The notes under the pieces were generated by a model. It worked only from the letters and a program-made list of their open reading frames with translations, was not told the origin of the DNA and ran no database searches. Below, one piece after another: positions 10,694 to 20,800 of a stretch of DNA of 64,000 bases (its first letter is position 1; every line of letters starts with the position of its first letter). Source of the stretch: Polynucleobacter sp. UK-Gri1-W3. Lineage in GTDB: Bacteria; Pseudomonadota; Gammaproteobacteria; Burkholderiales; Burkholderiaceae. The position numbers were made by a program, and so were the translations under genes. Location of the stretch: positions 290,061-354,060 of the forward strand of contig NZ_JACVQA010000008.1 in NCBI RefSeq assembly GCF_018881595.1, written 5' to 3'.

Positions 10694-12790
10694 TCAAAAT
10701 GCAGCGCGTACCCCAACCATCAAGCTTCTTCCTGGTTGCGGAGCATACAGTCTTACTGCCATAGGTGAAGTTGCATAACGAATCTCTTCATTCAATAAAT
10801 TCTTGAGCATTAAGTACCCAGTCCAATTCACTTTTCCAATGCGCTCCGTATAAGACAGGTTGGCATTGACAAGGTTATAGCTTGGCGTTGGACCTATTTC
10901 CCAGCTAGCTAACTTATTCTGTTGATAGCTGTAGATATAAGTTGCACCTGCCAGCCAACCATTGTGTTGGTATGCTAATTCGGTCCCTAAACGAGGCGCT
11001 GGCTGCAAAGGAAGATTTCCTCCAGCGGTAAATGTTCCCTGTGAGATATCGCCAAATACTCGTCCACCAACTCCAGTTTCATTCCAGTTATAAGTAAGCT
11101 CGGCTTCTGCTCCTTGAATGGATGCATTTGCTTGAGAGGCTTGCACAACTGAAAAATTGTTGTTCGCTTGACTATAGGCGCCAGTGTAGTAACCATATAT
11201 AAAATTATTAAACTGGTTTTTATAAATACTGGCTTTACTGCGGATCAAGCCCAGAGTCTTTTGAACGCTCAACTCAAGGTTGTGCGAAGTTTCAATACCT
11301 AAATTGGAATTTCCAACATCAAATGTTGCGGTTGAATCATGGGGTCCATAGGAGTAGAGTTCTTGCGCAGACGGCGCCCTTTGAGAAACTGTATAGGCAA
11401 GCCCTACACCATAACCTTTGGCAACATCTAGCAGCCCTCCGGCTGAATAAGACATCAAATTAAATTGACGATTTTGAAGTGAAGGGGGGCCATAAGAGCT
11501 TGGAACAAAATCTTGACTGCTAGCACTAGGAAACTGAGTGCCAGAATTTGGGTTTTGGCTTATATAGTTATATCGAGCTCCGAGACTCGTTTTTAATGGC
11601 CCATAACGACCCTCTTCAACCAGGAATAGGGCGCTTGAGTTTGATTTTGTCTGCGGAACTATTGCGTAATTATTTGTCGATAAATCCGTTGCATTTAGAG
11701 TTGAGCCGATGACTTGTAGGCCCAGAATTCCTTTTGACCCTAGCAATTCTTTGTGCGCCAGTTCTAGCCTAGCTTCGGTAGCAGTGTTATTCCATTTGGT
11801 TGAGGCAACCCCATTATTGGTAAATTCAGTGTGTTCATAATTTGTATTGGCAGCGCTAATCTTCACCGAGCTAAAACCATCGAAAGGGTCGTTAGTTTGG
11901 TGGGCAATGTCGTAACGATTTTGTGATTGTTGAATAAAACCACCCTCTGCCGTGGGGATTCCATAGTTATGATTCATGCGCTCTAAGGAGACGCCTGTAT
12001 ATCCATCTGAGCGAACATAACTTGCTCCCAAACCTAAGCTATTTTGATTGCTAAAGGAGAAGGGTAGTTTTCCGCTATAAGGAATATTTACCGGCTCTCC
12101 TGGATTGATAGCCCAATTTGCATTTGGTCCGCCCTGTTCAGCAAATCCTGGAATACGATAGTTATTCGAATTACTAATTGCTGAATCAAAATGCAATGCT
12201 AAAGGTCCGGCTGGTGCATCAAGTTCTATGTTTGCTGTCTTGCCTTGATTTACAGTTTCGTAATTGGTATTGACTGCACCAGATACGGTGTCGGGCATGG
12301 TCGTAACAATTCGATCGTTTACTACGTTCACTAAACCACCGCTGGAGCCTGATCCATATTGAAGGGCAGAGGCACCACGCAGTATTTCGATCTGATGGGT
12401 GTTTTGCATAGGGCTTGCTACTGCGTGATCAGCAGAAATACTAGAAACATCACCAGCGGACAAACCATTTTGTAGAATCTGAACCCGCGCACCTTCAAGG
12501 CCACGAATTACAGGCCTCGATGAGCCGGCACCATAGCCTGTTGCCGAGACGCCGAGCTCATTTGCTAAAGTTGCTCCAAGCGTTCCGGAGAGTTTGTTTT
12601 GTAACTCATCGCCAGCCAATACTTTATTCGGCGATAAAAACCCTTGGCCACCCTCGCGCACACCAGTGACATCCAGCTGAGGTAAAGCTTCTGCTTGATT
12701 TTGTGACCATGCAGGATTGTTTAGAAAAAAGGTGATGGCTACCAATAATGGTGAGCAAGAAAATTGTTTAGGGCGGTAATTCATATTCAT
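10694..12790 (-). CDS. ZnuD-like TonB-dependent outer-membrane receptor
   Basis: A 698-residue receptor with a signal peptide (cleavage near AWSQ), a plug domain (GVREGGQG, RPVIRGLEGARVQILQNGL, QIEILRGASALQYGSGSSGG) and a 22-strand-type barrel ending in an aromatic residue (VGVRAAF). The plug segment with SADHAVASP, and NHNYGIPTAEGG in the barrel, resemble the zinc/heme receptor ZnuD subgroup, so zinc is the leading guess; the substrate is inferred. A small His/Cys-containing membrane protein lies 61 bases upstream on the same strand and is probably co-transcribed. Confidence 0.88.
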   Translation of the reverse strand: MNMNYRPKQFSCSPLLVAITFFLNNPAWSQNQAEALPQLDVTGVREGGQGFLSPNKVLAGDELQNKLSGTLGATLANELGVSATGYGAGSSRPVIRGLEGARVQILQNGLSAGDVSSISADHAVASPMQNTHQIEILRGASALQYGSGSSGGLVNVVNDRIVTTMPDTVSGAVNTNYETVNQGKTANIELDAPAGPLALHFDSAISNSNNYRIPGFAEQGGPNANWAINPGEPVNIPYSGKLPFSFSNQNSLGLGASYVRSDGYTGVSLERMNHNYGIPTAEGGFIQQSQNRYDIAHQTNDPFDGFSSVKISAANTNYEHTEFTNNGVASTKWNNTATEARLELAHKELLGSKGILGLQVIGSTLNATDLSTNNYAIVPQTKSNSSALFLVEEGRYGPLKTSLGARYNYISQNPNSGTQFPSASSQDFVPSSYGPPSLQNRQFNLMSYSAGGLLDVAKGYGVGLAYTVSQRAPSAQELYSYGPHDSTATFDVGNSNLGIETSHNLELSVQKTLGLIRSKASIYKNQFNNFIYGYYTGAYSQANNNFSVVQASQANASIQGAEAELTYNWNETGVGGRVFGDISQGTFTAGGNLPLQPAPRLGTELAYQHNGWLAGATYIYSYQQNKLASWEIGPTPSYNLVNANLSYTERIGKVNWTGYLMLKNLLNEEIRYATSPMAVRLYAPQPGRSLMVGVRAAF

Positions 12791-12851
12791 CCAAATTCAC
12801 CAATTGATGGTGATTAATTAAAACGGGAGGGCGCAATGCAGCGCTAATGTT

Positions 12852-13220
12852 TTAAAGGATGAAAGTTGGGGGAGCGCGTGATTGGTAGATGCTGCTTATT
12901 GAATTTCTTAAAAAAAGATTTTTTGTATTCGATTGTTCTATTGCGCTTGGGAGAATCGCTGCAGCAGTAGATTGGTCATCTGGAATAAAGCCCGCAAGCG
13001 AGAGAGCATCAAATAAATGGCAAATATCAGAACTGTGACCAAAGCTCTTATCTAAAGTACTTGAATTGCTTACTTCTATGGACTGTCCCTGTATCCCCGC
13101 ATGTGTAATGCTGTGGGAAAGGCCTATCCAATGGGTTCCCAGCAAGCAAAATACAAGCAAAGCCGCTGTAAAAGCGGTCTGAATCTGCTTCTTAAATTTG
13201 CTTGAAAAATAGGCACTCAT
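12852..13220 (-). CDS. Small membrane-anchored protein with His/Cys residues, upstream of the TonB receptor
   Basis: 122 residues with one N-terminal membrane segment (AALLVFCLLGTHWIGL) and a soluble part carrying SHSITHAG and HSSDICHLFDALSLAG. The pattern recalls DUF2946-like proteins found beside zinc/copper TonB receptors; I am not certain of the family. I placed the start at the ATG at 13220, because a longer frame would run through the tRNA-Pro gene. It is the first gene of a probable two-gene transcript with the receptor. A periplasmic metal-handling role is inferred from the context and the His/Cys pairs. Confidence 0.65.
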   Translation of the reverse strand: MSAYFSSKFKKQIQTAFTAALLVFCLLGTHWIGLSHSITHAGIQGQSIEVSNSSTLDKSFGHSSDICHLFDALSLAGFIPDDQSTAAAILPSAIEQSNTKNLFLRNSISSIYQSRAPPTFIL

Positions 13221-13229
13221 GGCACGAAT

Positions 13230-13250
13230 GTTACAGGATTTGCCTGCAAC
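13230..13250. promoter_or_regulatory. Interrupted palindrome upstream of the TonB-receptor operon
   Basis: Arms GTTACAGG and CCTGCAAC (one mismatch) around five bases, ten bases before the ATG of the small membrane protein. It could be an operator, for example for a metal-responsive repressor, but does not clearly match a Zur or Fur consensus. It sits very close to the start codon, between it and the divergent tRNA-Pro gene. Confidence 0.3.
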
Positions 13251-13280
13251 AGCCCTCTCGGTGTAGAATATCGATTCCGT

Positions 13281-13357
13281 CGGAGTGTAGCGCAGCCTGG
13301 TAGCGCACCTGCTTTGGGAGCAGGGGGTCCAAGGTTCGAATCCTTGTACTCCGACCA
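13281..13357 (+). tRNA. tRNA-Pro(TGG)
   Basis: 77-base cloverleaf: acceptor CGGAGTG pairing with the 3' TACTCCG, D-arm GCGCAGCCTGGTAGCGC, anticodon loop with TGG in CTTTGGGA, T-arm GGTTCGAATCC, discriminator A and encoded CCA. It lies 37 bases before tRNA-Arg, so the two are likely co-transcribed. Confidence 0.95.
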
Positions 13358-13394
13358 CTTTCTCTTTGTTTTACGTTTTCAGTCCCAGCACTTA

Positions 13395-13471
<77 letters not shown>

Positions 13472-13612
13472 AACTACCCATTTCCCCCTTCAGACTACCC
13501 CGTATTGGTGAATAGGGAGGATGGCAATTTACCACTTTTGCCTCATAATCAAGCGCAATCAATTGATTGCGCGATTTAGGAATATTAAGTTCATTTACCA
13601 ATGGGAGCCGGA

Positions 13613-15445
13613 ATGGCTGAAAAGAATCAAGAAACTTCGACTGATAAAGCTGCCACTATTGGTATGGTGCAGACACCCCAGACGAAACAAAAACTCAGTG
13701 TAGGTTTGGTGATCAGCTTGGTCTTAGGCTCCGCTCTCATTTCTATTTTTTATGCAACCTCGACATATAAAACACAGACAGAGCATGTAGTCGAATTGGC
13801 AGATGGCCGCTCTAAACAATTTGAGGTCGTATTCACAGAACTTAAGCAAGCCAGGTTTCGGGCGATGGGTATTGGTGCAGACACTTTATTGCGAAGCAGG
13901 GTCACTATAGATCCTTTTATTAAGCGAGATAGAGCAGCTTTAGCAGCGCAGATAGATCCATTCTTTGCCTTCCTAAAAGAGAAGCATGAAGTCAATCAAC
14001 TGAACTTTTGGATACCACCAGCTACGATGTTTTATAGAGCAGGTGCACCAGAGCTAGGACAGTTTGATGGCTCTAAATTCCGCGCATCGATTGTGGCTGC
14101 AAATGCCAGACAAGAGCGCATCATGGCAGTAGAAACTGGGCAGGGCGGTGTGATTGGTATTCGTGGCATTGTGCCCGTCATCTGGGATGATAAGTTCTAC
14201 GGGCTTGTGGAGTTTGTGGGCGATTTTTCACTCCCACTCAACGGCGCATCAGTAGAGTCCCACTTCCAATGGGCAACTAGCATTACAAAAGAACGCTTTG
14301 CTCAAGTAGAGCGCGCTCGAAATGAAAAAGAAGATGCCGAAAAGGGTGAAGATATTTACATCAACTATTCTGATCCTGCGACACGTGACATTATTAAAGC
14401 AATTGATTTTGATCCGAGAAGTAAGGAGTACAAGATCGTCGACAATAATGGCCAGAAAATTTTTGTCAAAGCATTTCCGATATATAACTTTGTAGGCAAG
14501 CCTACCATCACCATTGCGATGGTAGATGATTTGACCGATCAATTTAATGCTGCTTTTAAATCTGCAGTCATTAAAGGTGGCATTTTATTTTTGTTACTGG
14601 CTGCAGCATTGGTTGCTGCCTATTCAAAATTAGATAACTTGCGTACCGGTATGTTGGGTTCAATTGGCGCCGAAAGAAGAGCGCTTAAGGATCGCTTGGC
14701 ACGGGGTGATGCTGCCATTGAGAAGCTCAAAGATCTGGAAACTCTTAAACGACGCTATTTCTCTAATTTGATGGCGGCTATTAATAGCCCCTTGCTAGCT
14801 GTCTCAGGTCAAATCTCCGGAATCAAGCACGCGCTAGAGGCAGGTAGTGCCTCAAATAAAGGTGATATCGACAATAGGGTTGACTTTTCGATTCAAGAAA
14901 TTGATAGCCTTCGGCATCTTGTGGCCGACTATGAGCAGATCGAGTTATTTCGTCAAACCTTAGTTAGAGCGGAAGCTAAACCACTTTCCGTTCCAGCCGT
15001 GCTAGTAGATGTCTTGAAGAGCCTAGACCTTTCGAGACGCTTGCCAAACTTGCAAGTAAATATTGATGTCCCAGATGGTGTGCCATCCACCTATGGGGAT
15101 AGCCGATTACTTGCTGGCGCCATATCTAGATTAATCACACACACAACGCATGCATCGGGTTCTGGGCTACTCAATATCTCTTTGCGCTCAAATGGAGAGG
15201 ATTCATTGATTCTGAACTTTTCAGGATCAGCTTATGCAGGATCCTTGGCGCCTACTGCCGCTTTGCTGGATGAGGCTCGTCAATTTATGGCTGAGCTATC
15301 TACTGGATTCATCTCTGATGGAAAACGTGAAAAGTTGATTGGCATTATTTTGGCTAAGGCTGTGATTGAGCATTTTGGAGGCACCTTAGAGGCTGGTTCA
15401 GCTGATGCCCCTGGTTTCCTAGTTCGTTTTCCAACGGCAGCCTAA
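13613..15445 (+). CDS. Membrane sensor with degenerate histidine-kinase module
   Basis: About 610 residues: a cytoplasmic leader, a membrane segment (VGLVISLVLGSALISIFYA), a large extracytoplasmic Cache-like sensor, a second membrane segment (GILFLLLAAALVAAY), a coiled coil, then a region laid out like a histidine kinase. The key kinase residues appear to be gone: NLMAAINSPL replaces NxSHELRTPL, no N-box asparagine is evident, and the glycine boxes are unrecognisable although HFGGTLEAG is kept near the end. So it is probably a sensor or scaffold without kinase activity (inference). ATG 13613 is chosen over 13601 because GGGAG precedes it. An MscS-like channel follows after 24 bases. Confidence 0.7.
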   Translation: MAEKNQETSTDKAATIGMVQTPQTKQKLSVGLVISLVLGSALISIFYATSTYKTQTEHVVELADGRSKQFEVVFTELKQARFRAMGIGADTLLRSRVTIDPFIKRDRAALAAQIDPFFAFLKEKHEVNQLNFWIPPATMFYRAGAPELGQFDGSKFRASIVAANARQERIMAVETGQGGVIGIRGIVPVIWDDKFYGLVEFVGDFSLPLNGASVESHFQWATSITKERFAQVERARNEKEDAEKGEDIYINYSDPATRDIIKAIDFDPRSKEYKIVDNNGQKIFVKAFPIYNFVGKPTITIAMVDDLTDQFNAAFKSAVIKGGILFLLLAAALVAAYSKLDNLRTGMLGSIGAERRALKDRLARGDAAIEKLKDLETLKRRYFSNLMAAINSPLLAVSGQISGIKHALEAGSASNKGDIDNRVDFSIQEIDSLRHLVADYEQIELFRQTLVRAEAKPLSVPAVLVDVLKSLDLSRRLPNLQVNIDVPDGVPSTYGDSRLLAGAISRLITHTTHASGSGLLNISLRSNGEDSLILNFSGSAYAGSLAPTAALLDEARQFMAELSTGFISDGKREKLIGIILAKAVIEHFGGTLEAGSADAPGFLVRFPTAA

Positions 15446-15469
15446 GATTCAATAACAGGAATTCTTTCA

Positions 15470-16891
15470 ATGAAAAAAGGTTATCGATTCTTAGCTGTCC
15501 TAACAATTGCATTGGGCTTTTTAAGTCTGATGCGAGATAGTTTTATTGGGCCTATAGCGCTAGTTACCGGATTTCCGGATGAAATGGTGTGGCAATGGGT
15601 AGTAGGCGCTTTTAGTGCTTCGCTTACATTCTTAGCCGCACGCATCTTTAATCAAGAATTTATTCACGGGTACATCGAGCGTGCTTGGAACGTCAAGGTA
15701 CCTAACTTAATCGGTGATATTTGCTCTGGCATTGTCATCTTTATTGGTGGCTGTCTCATTCTCTCATTGGTTTTTAAGCAAAATATTTCAGCTCTGATTG
15801 TGACTGGTGCAGGATCTGCAGCAATTCTCGGTTTTGCCTTAAAAGACTTTGCTGTTGCTTTAGCTACCGGCATCATGCTGAACTTTGAGGATACCTTCAA
15901 GGTTGGCGACAAGGTCAAGATCGGTGAGTATGTTGGTAGAGTCCATCAGATTACTTGGCGTAATACGGTCTTATTGACAGATTCACTTGAAGCAATCTAT
16001 ATTCCAAACATCAAAATTTCAGATGCAGTGGTTATTAATTTAGATTTACCCAATGCTAATACCAAGCAGAGCCTTACATTTAATATTGATTACGATGTTT
16101 CGGTTGAAAGTGCTGAGCGTATTTTATATGCAGCTACCCTTGGCGCTATTGGAGTGAAATTTGTTTCTCCTCCATACGTTTATGCCCGGGAATTAACCGA
16201 TTCAGGCGTTAAGTATGAAATTCAATATGTCATCACAGACTATCGCGATCGAAAACCTGCGGAGCATGCCATTATTAAGAGCGTTTTAGAGAGCATGCGA
16301 GTAGCAAATATCACTATCTCTTCTGGTGTAGACGTTGAGGATAGGATCAAAATTGCCAATCGTTCTTTAGATCTGTATCACCTAGTCCAGCAGGTTAGGT
16401 TGTTTCATCAATGCTCTAAAGAGGTATGGGTCAGCATCAGTAATGAGTTGGTTCCTCGCCGCTTTAAACCTGGGGATATCATTGTTCACGCTGGACAGCG
16501 TAATGATGCCATCTTTATTATTGCTGAAGGTATGGCATCACGCATGATGATTAATGCAAACGATTCATTAGTAAAGCAACGCTTTATTGCTACAGAGTTT
16601 TTTGGGCGACAGGCTTTATTTGCACTCATGCCACATATTGCAACGGTTACTGCTGAAGCAGACGCGCTAATTTATGAGCTCACTAAAGAATCGCTGCAAA
16701 AATTACTCAGGCTACACCCTGAATTAATCGAGATATTTGCCTCGACCTTAGCTGAGTTAAATCTTGAGGAAGAGCGTGTCGTATCTGTTGATGGAGCTCT
16801 TAAGCCCGGAGAAATTAGCCATGTCAAAAATATCTATATTGGCCAGCTAGAGGCAAATTACGGTAGAGAAACTCACGCAAGCAGCATTTAA
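15470..16891 (+). CDS. MscS-family channel with C-terminal cyclic-nucleotide-binding-like domain
   Basis: 473 residues. Several membrane segments lead into the MscS pore helix and beta domain (GSAAILGFALKDFAVALATGIMLNFEDTF split around the pore, then GDKVKIGEYVGRVHQITWRNT). Residues about 325-440 form a cNMP-binding-type fold (FKPGDIIVHAGQRNDAIFIIAEG). Such fusions are proposed to gate on ligand rather than tension alone; ligand specificity cannot be read here. Follows the degenerate sensor by 24 bases, probably one transcript. It ends 216 bases before the first displaced tRNA-Arg fragment. Confidence 0.88.
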   Translation: MKKGYRFLAVLTIALGFLSLMRDSFIGPIALVTGFPDEMVWQWVVGAFSASLTFLAARIFNQEFIHGYIERAWNVKVPNLIGDICSGIVIFIGGCLILSLVFKQNISALIVTGAGSAAILGFALKDFAVALATGIMLNFEDTFKVGDKVKIGEYVGRVHQITWRNTVLLTDSLEAIYIPNIKISDAVVINLDLPNANTKQSLTFNIDYDVSVESAERILYAATLGAIGVKFVSPPYVYARELTDSGVKYEIQYVITDYRDRKPAEHAIIKSVLESMRVANITISSGVDVEDRIKIANRSLDLYHLVQQVRLFHQCSKEVWVSISNELVPRRFKPGDIIVHAGQRNDAIFIIAEGMASRMMINANDSLVKQRFIATEFFGRQALFALMPHIATVTAEADALIYELTKESLQKLLRLHPELIEIFASTLAELNLEEERVVSVDGALKPGEISHVKNIYIGQLEANYGRETHASSI

Positions 16892-17107
16892 TAGTTAAAG
16901 AAATTCTGATGCGCTTCATATTGCATCTGCATCCCAAGTTTGTCGGTTTACCCAATAAATTAGACATAGAACCAACCAATCGCCTGCAGATGCCAAGAAA
17001 TATCCATGCCATTTCACTCCGAACCAAGGTTCTCGGTGTCGAGGCCACACCTGATCTCAATACCTTAATGCCATTGTTTCTGCTGATGTTTAACCTCATT
17101 TTTACAA

Positions 17108-17152
17108 CTTCTAAGGTGTAGGTCGCACTTTCGAATCGTGCTGGGCAGGCCA
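17108..17152 (+). repeat. Displaced tRNA-Arg 3' fragment, copy B
   Basis: 45 bases from the anticodon loop to CCA, matching 13427-13471 except for two substitutions (GGCGTAG to GGTGTAG, and GCACGTTCG to GCACTTTCG). It cannot form a whole tRNA. Read as an attachment-site duplicate; the substitutions suggest it is one of the older ones. Confidence 0.9.
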
Positions 17153-17330
17153 AGTATCCCCTTATTTAATATTGTTTCAGGCTGGTTAATTGTGTCTTAT
17201 TGGCTCAATTATGGCTGGGGCTTGGCTAGTGTTGGAGTGGCCTTTGGTATGGCGTAAGTTAATCCTTTTGACTATGTGTAACCCTGCGACTTGGATGGGC
17301 TAGATGGAATTTTGACCCTGACGATTTAGT

Positions 17331-17369
17331 GTCGGTTTGACCCGACACGGAAGTGTCCGGTTACGTGAC
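17331..17369. repeat. Palindrome pair in the right arm of site B
   Basis: GTCGGTTTGACCCGAC (family 1, 17331-17346) followed six bases later by GTGTCCGGTTACGTGAC (family 2, 17353-17369). The same pair in the same order lies after fragment E, and a decayed pair after fragment D. Confidence 0.75.
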
Positions 17370-17735
17370 GGTCAGGGTGGCTGTGGACGCTAAAAACAGG
17401 GTAATTGGCGGTGCCTTGGTGGCAGAGAACGACCCATAAGAGTCCTTTAGAGTTCTTTATCGTCCCTTCCGCCAAGTTAATGGGTATTACAAGGGTTGGG
17501 GGCAATACAACACCCTTGTTACCAAAATGCTTACCAAAGCCATCCTACAAGGCGGTTTTTCTCTTGGCATCAATAATCTACTATATCTTTATAGAAATAA
17601 TCTTTAAGGAATGCCCTGCTCCGGTGGGTTCAAGCCCTGCAATACTTGAAGGGTGTAGTATGGTTCTTCGGTACTTTTCGTCAATTAGCTTAATAGCTAT
17701 TAACTACCTTATTATTTTTAGGTTCCTCTAGACTT

Positions 17736-17830
17736 ATGGCCATCATTTTTTCTAAACAGCCTAATAACCGTACTTTAACAGCAAAGAGGTTTATTGGTTT
17801 ATTTCTCTGCACATTACTGTACTTACAATA
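17736..17830 (+). pseudogene. Out-of-frame signal-peptide start of the autotransporter
   Basis: The ATG at 17736 opens MAIIFSKQPNNRTLTAKRF, then a hydrophobic run GLFLCTLLYLQ and a stop. The rest of the expected signal peptide (LTIAFADNGLAQ, cleavage before TLAGG) lies in the frame of the long ORF below, which has no ordinary start codon upstream of 17861. A single-base shift between about 17810 and 17830 would join them. Either the gene is broken or the assembly has an error. Confidence 0.55.
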
Positions 17831-17860
17831 GCATTTGCAGACAATGGCTTAGCGCAAACA

Positions 17861-20800
17861 TTGGCGGGTGGTGCTGGGGGTAATACCAGTGGAGGAGGCT
17901 ATAATTTTACCGGTGGCGCTGGTGGTCCTGATTCAGTAAGTGGTGCTGGCGGGAGAGGATCAAATCCCTCAAGCCTTCAAGGGGCGGGTGGCGGTGGCGG
18001 AGCAGGGGTAACTGGTGGTGCTGGTGGTGGCAGAAATAGTGGCGGCGGTGGTACTGGTGGATCAAGTAGCGGAGCATCCGGAAATCCAGGTGGAGGAGGC
18101 GGTATTGATGGAGGGTCCGGTGGAGGAGGAGGTGCTGCTGGGGTTGTGATAACTACCACAGGATCATCCTCTTCTTCAATTTCTGGTGGTGCAGGTGGCG
18201 CTGGTGGTGCTGGTGGAATGTGTTGCATGTCTGGATCAGGCGGCGGCGGCGGCGCTGGTGGCTATGGCGCAATTGTTAATACTAGTGGTGTCACGCTTAC
18301 CAATTCAGGCGCTATCACTGGTGGTGCAGGTGGCGCTGGTGGTGCTGTAGCGTCCACCTATTCTGGTGGTAGTGGTCCAAATACTTTTGTAGGTGGCAAT
18401 GGCGGTAGTGGTGGAGTGGGCGTAGCTATTGGAAGCAACGGTGCGCTCAATAACTCCGGCACTATCACAGGTGGCGCTGGTGGTGCAGGTGGTGCTGCTG
18501 GAATTAATAATACCCGATACTCTAGTACTGCTGGAGCTGCAGGTTCTGGTGCATCCGGTGTTTATGTAGCCTCTGGTAGTACGTCAACTATTACCAATAC
18601 TGGAACCATTACAGGTGGTACAGGCTCTTATGGCATTCAAAATGCTAGCACCAACCTTACTCTGAATAATGTTCAAGCAGGCTTAACGTATACCGGCGTA
18701 TTGCCTACCAACTACAGCATTATTATTAACAGCCCCGCTAATTTTGGTCAATTATTTGTGACAAGTGTTACTGGAGCTACGAACTTTGGCCTTTACACTG
18801 ATTCAGTTCTCTCAGCGGCAACCTACAGCTCAGTTTTAACAGGCGTTACTAGTTTCGGTATTGCTAACTATGGCTCTATATTTAATACTTGGAACAACTT
18901 TAATAGCTCTTATAAATGGGAATTAGTTCAAGGAGCTAATGCTACAACTTGGGATTTAATTGTAGCCCTATCGGCCACAAGTATGTCGAGTGGTAATGTT
19001 TACCAATCCTCCAATCTTGGCACTACAGTTAATCCAGTCTTTGATGGTGGCACACTAAAAGTCTCCGCTGCAGGATCAGTCACTCAAGCCTTTACGATTA
19101 CTGCCAATAACGGCGTGATTGACCAAAATAGCGTTGCATCAAACTTTACCGGCAACATCACCAATAGTGGAGCAGGCGTTAATGGAAAGCTCACGATTGT
19201 TAATAGTGGGGCTGGCGGTTCTGTAGCCCTATCTGGCAACAATACTTACTCTGGCGGAACGGAAGTACAAGCCGGCGCTAATCTTTCTATTAGTTCAGCC
19301 AACAATATTGGCTCAGGCACTTTAGCCTTAGTGGGTAGCAGCACCATTCCAGCTACCTTAACTACGACTGCCTCAATGACACTGAATAATCAATTAACCG
19401 TGTCTGGCGACCCAGTATTTAATGTAGCATCTGGCACAACGACAACCATTAGCAGCCCAATTACCAATGGGGTTACTGCAGGCGATGTGGTGGTGGAAGG
19501 TGGCGGTATCTTGGCCTTAACTGCTGCCAATACATATACTGGACTGACTAGTATCACTGCCGGCTCTACCTTAGCTTTATCTGGCGCCGGTTTAATTGCC
19601 GCATCAAGCAACGTTACCAATAACGGCACGTTTAACATCGCTGGAAAGACTAGTAACGTGAGTGTTGCTAGTTACACCCAAGGTACTACTGGTACTTTGG
19701 CGATGGGCATAGCACCAAGCAATACACCAAAATTAAATGTGGCTGGCGTAGCGTCATTAGCTGGTGGTTTATCTCTAGCTGCTAGCTCTGGATCTTATGC
19801 TCCGGGTAAGTACACCTTACTAACTGCTAATGGCGGTGTCACAGGTTCATTTGGCAATCTAACAACCAACCTGTCTTCTTACACAAGGTTGGGTTACGGA
19901 TTAGCCTACGATGCCAATGATGTGTATTTGATATTCACTCCTAACGTAGCTGACACCCAGCAATCTTTAGTAAACACCGCATCAGCATTACAAAACATCT
20001 ACACACTGCAAAACTCTGTTCTAGCAAATAGCTTCTCTTACGACTGTAATGAGTTTGGCGCTAACGGGGTTTGTATCTCAGTGGGCGGTCGTAACACTGC
20101 AGTATCTGCTGCCAATGGCCTGAACAACACGAGCGGTTTATTGATTGCAGCTTATCGCCCGCACCCAAACTACCGCATGGGTGCTTATGTTGACCAAAAC
20201 TTGTCAGTGAATAATGCTGGTTCAACAGTTAACCTTGGCAACAACACGCCATTGATTGGCCTGTTCGGTGCTTGGAATGAGCGTGTTGATGGCACTGGTA
20301 CAGAAGTAAAAGTATCCGCAGCTTACGGCCAAAAGAATACGACCATCAATCGTCAAGTGGTCGGTACATCTGAGGCGGGCTCCGGTTCTTCGCAGCTAAA
20401 CAGCCAAGGTGCACAAGTAACGGCTAAGTATGGCTTTGGAGTTGTAGAACACGTAATTGTTGCTCCATTCGTCGGCATTCGTTATACCCAGAACAATATG
20501 GGCGGCTATACCGAAGGCACTAGCGCCACAGTTACAGCACCACTAACTTACTCAGCGCTTAATACCAACGCAACAACTGCCTTGGCTGGCCTTGGCGCTT
20601 CCTATAGGTTTATTCCTCAAGCAGGGGTCTTTGGAAGTGTTGGTGTAGAAACAGATACCAATACAGCTAATGGTACTTACTCTGCTACTGGAGTAACTGG
20701 ATTAACGCCAATCAACTTTAATGCTAATCCCGTTAAAACCAGGCCAACCGCTACTATTGGGGCTTATTACGATATAGAGAAGAACCAGCGTTTAGGTATC

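Larger units (their letters stand above)
16892..17735. other. Non-coding stretch around tRNA-Arg fragment B, with conserved arms
   Basis: No convincing gene. It holds a left arm (from about 16942) that resembles those before the fragments at 28620 and 55527, the tRNA-Arg fragment itself, and a right arm of roughly 300 bases resembling those after 29498 and 55571 (shared blocks include TTTGACCC, GTGTCCGGTTACGTGACGG, CAGGGTAATTGG and GGCAGAGAA). At 17690-17703 TTAATAGCTATTAA is a perfect palindrome before the autotransporter. ORFs here translate the arms and have no protein-like character. Confidence 0.75.

Noticed and set aside
13221-13358. N-terminal extension of the small protein at 12852-13220
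   Set aside because: The upstream part of the frame is the reverse strand of tRNA-Pro (contains QGFEPWTPCSQS, a familiar antisense-tRNA translation).
16909-17121. 70-residue ORF running into tRNA fragment B
   Set aside because: Its second half is the translated conserved left arm and tRNA anticodon region; the same arm at 28620 and 55527 is not open in this frame.
17405-17731. 108-residue ORF after tRNA fragment B
   Set aside because: It translates the right arm and AT-rich DNA before the autotransporter; no ribosome-binding site, no protein-like composition, and related right arms at D and E do not keep the frame.
17977-18228. Proline-rich minus-strand ORF opposite the autotransporter
   Set aside because: Mirror of GGN codons of the glycine repeats; no start signal.
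17861-18500. Glycine repeat region as a possible CRISPR or DNA repeat array
   Set aside because: Repeats are codon-level GGT/GGC/GCT variation without constant unit or spacers; it is protein low complexity.
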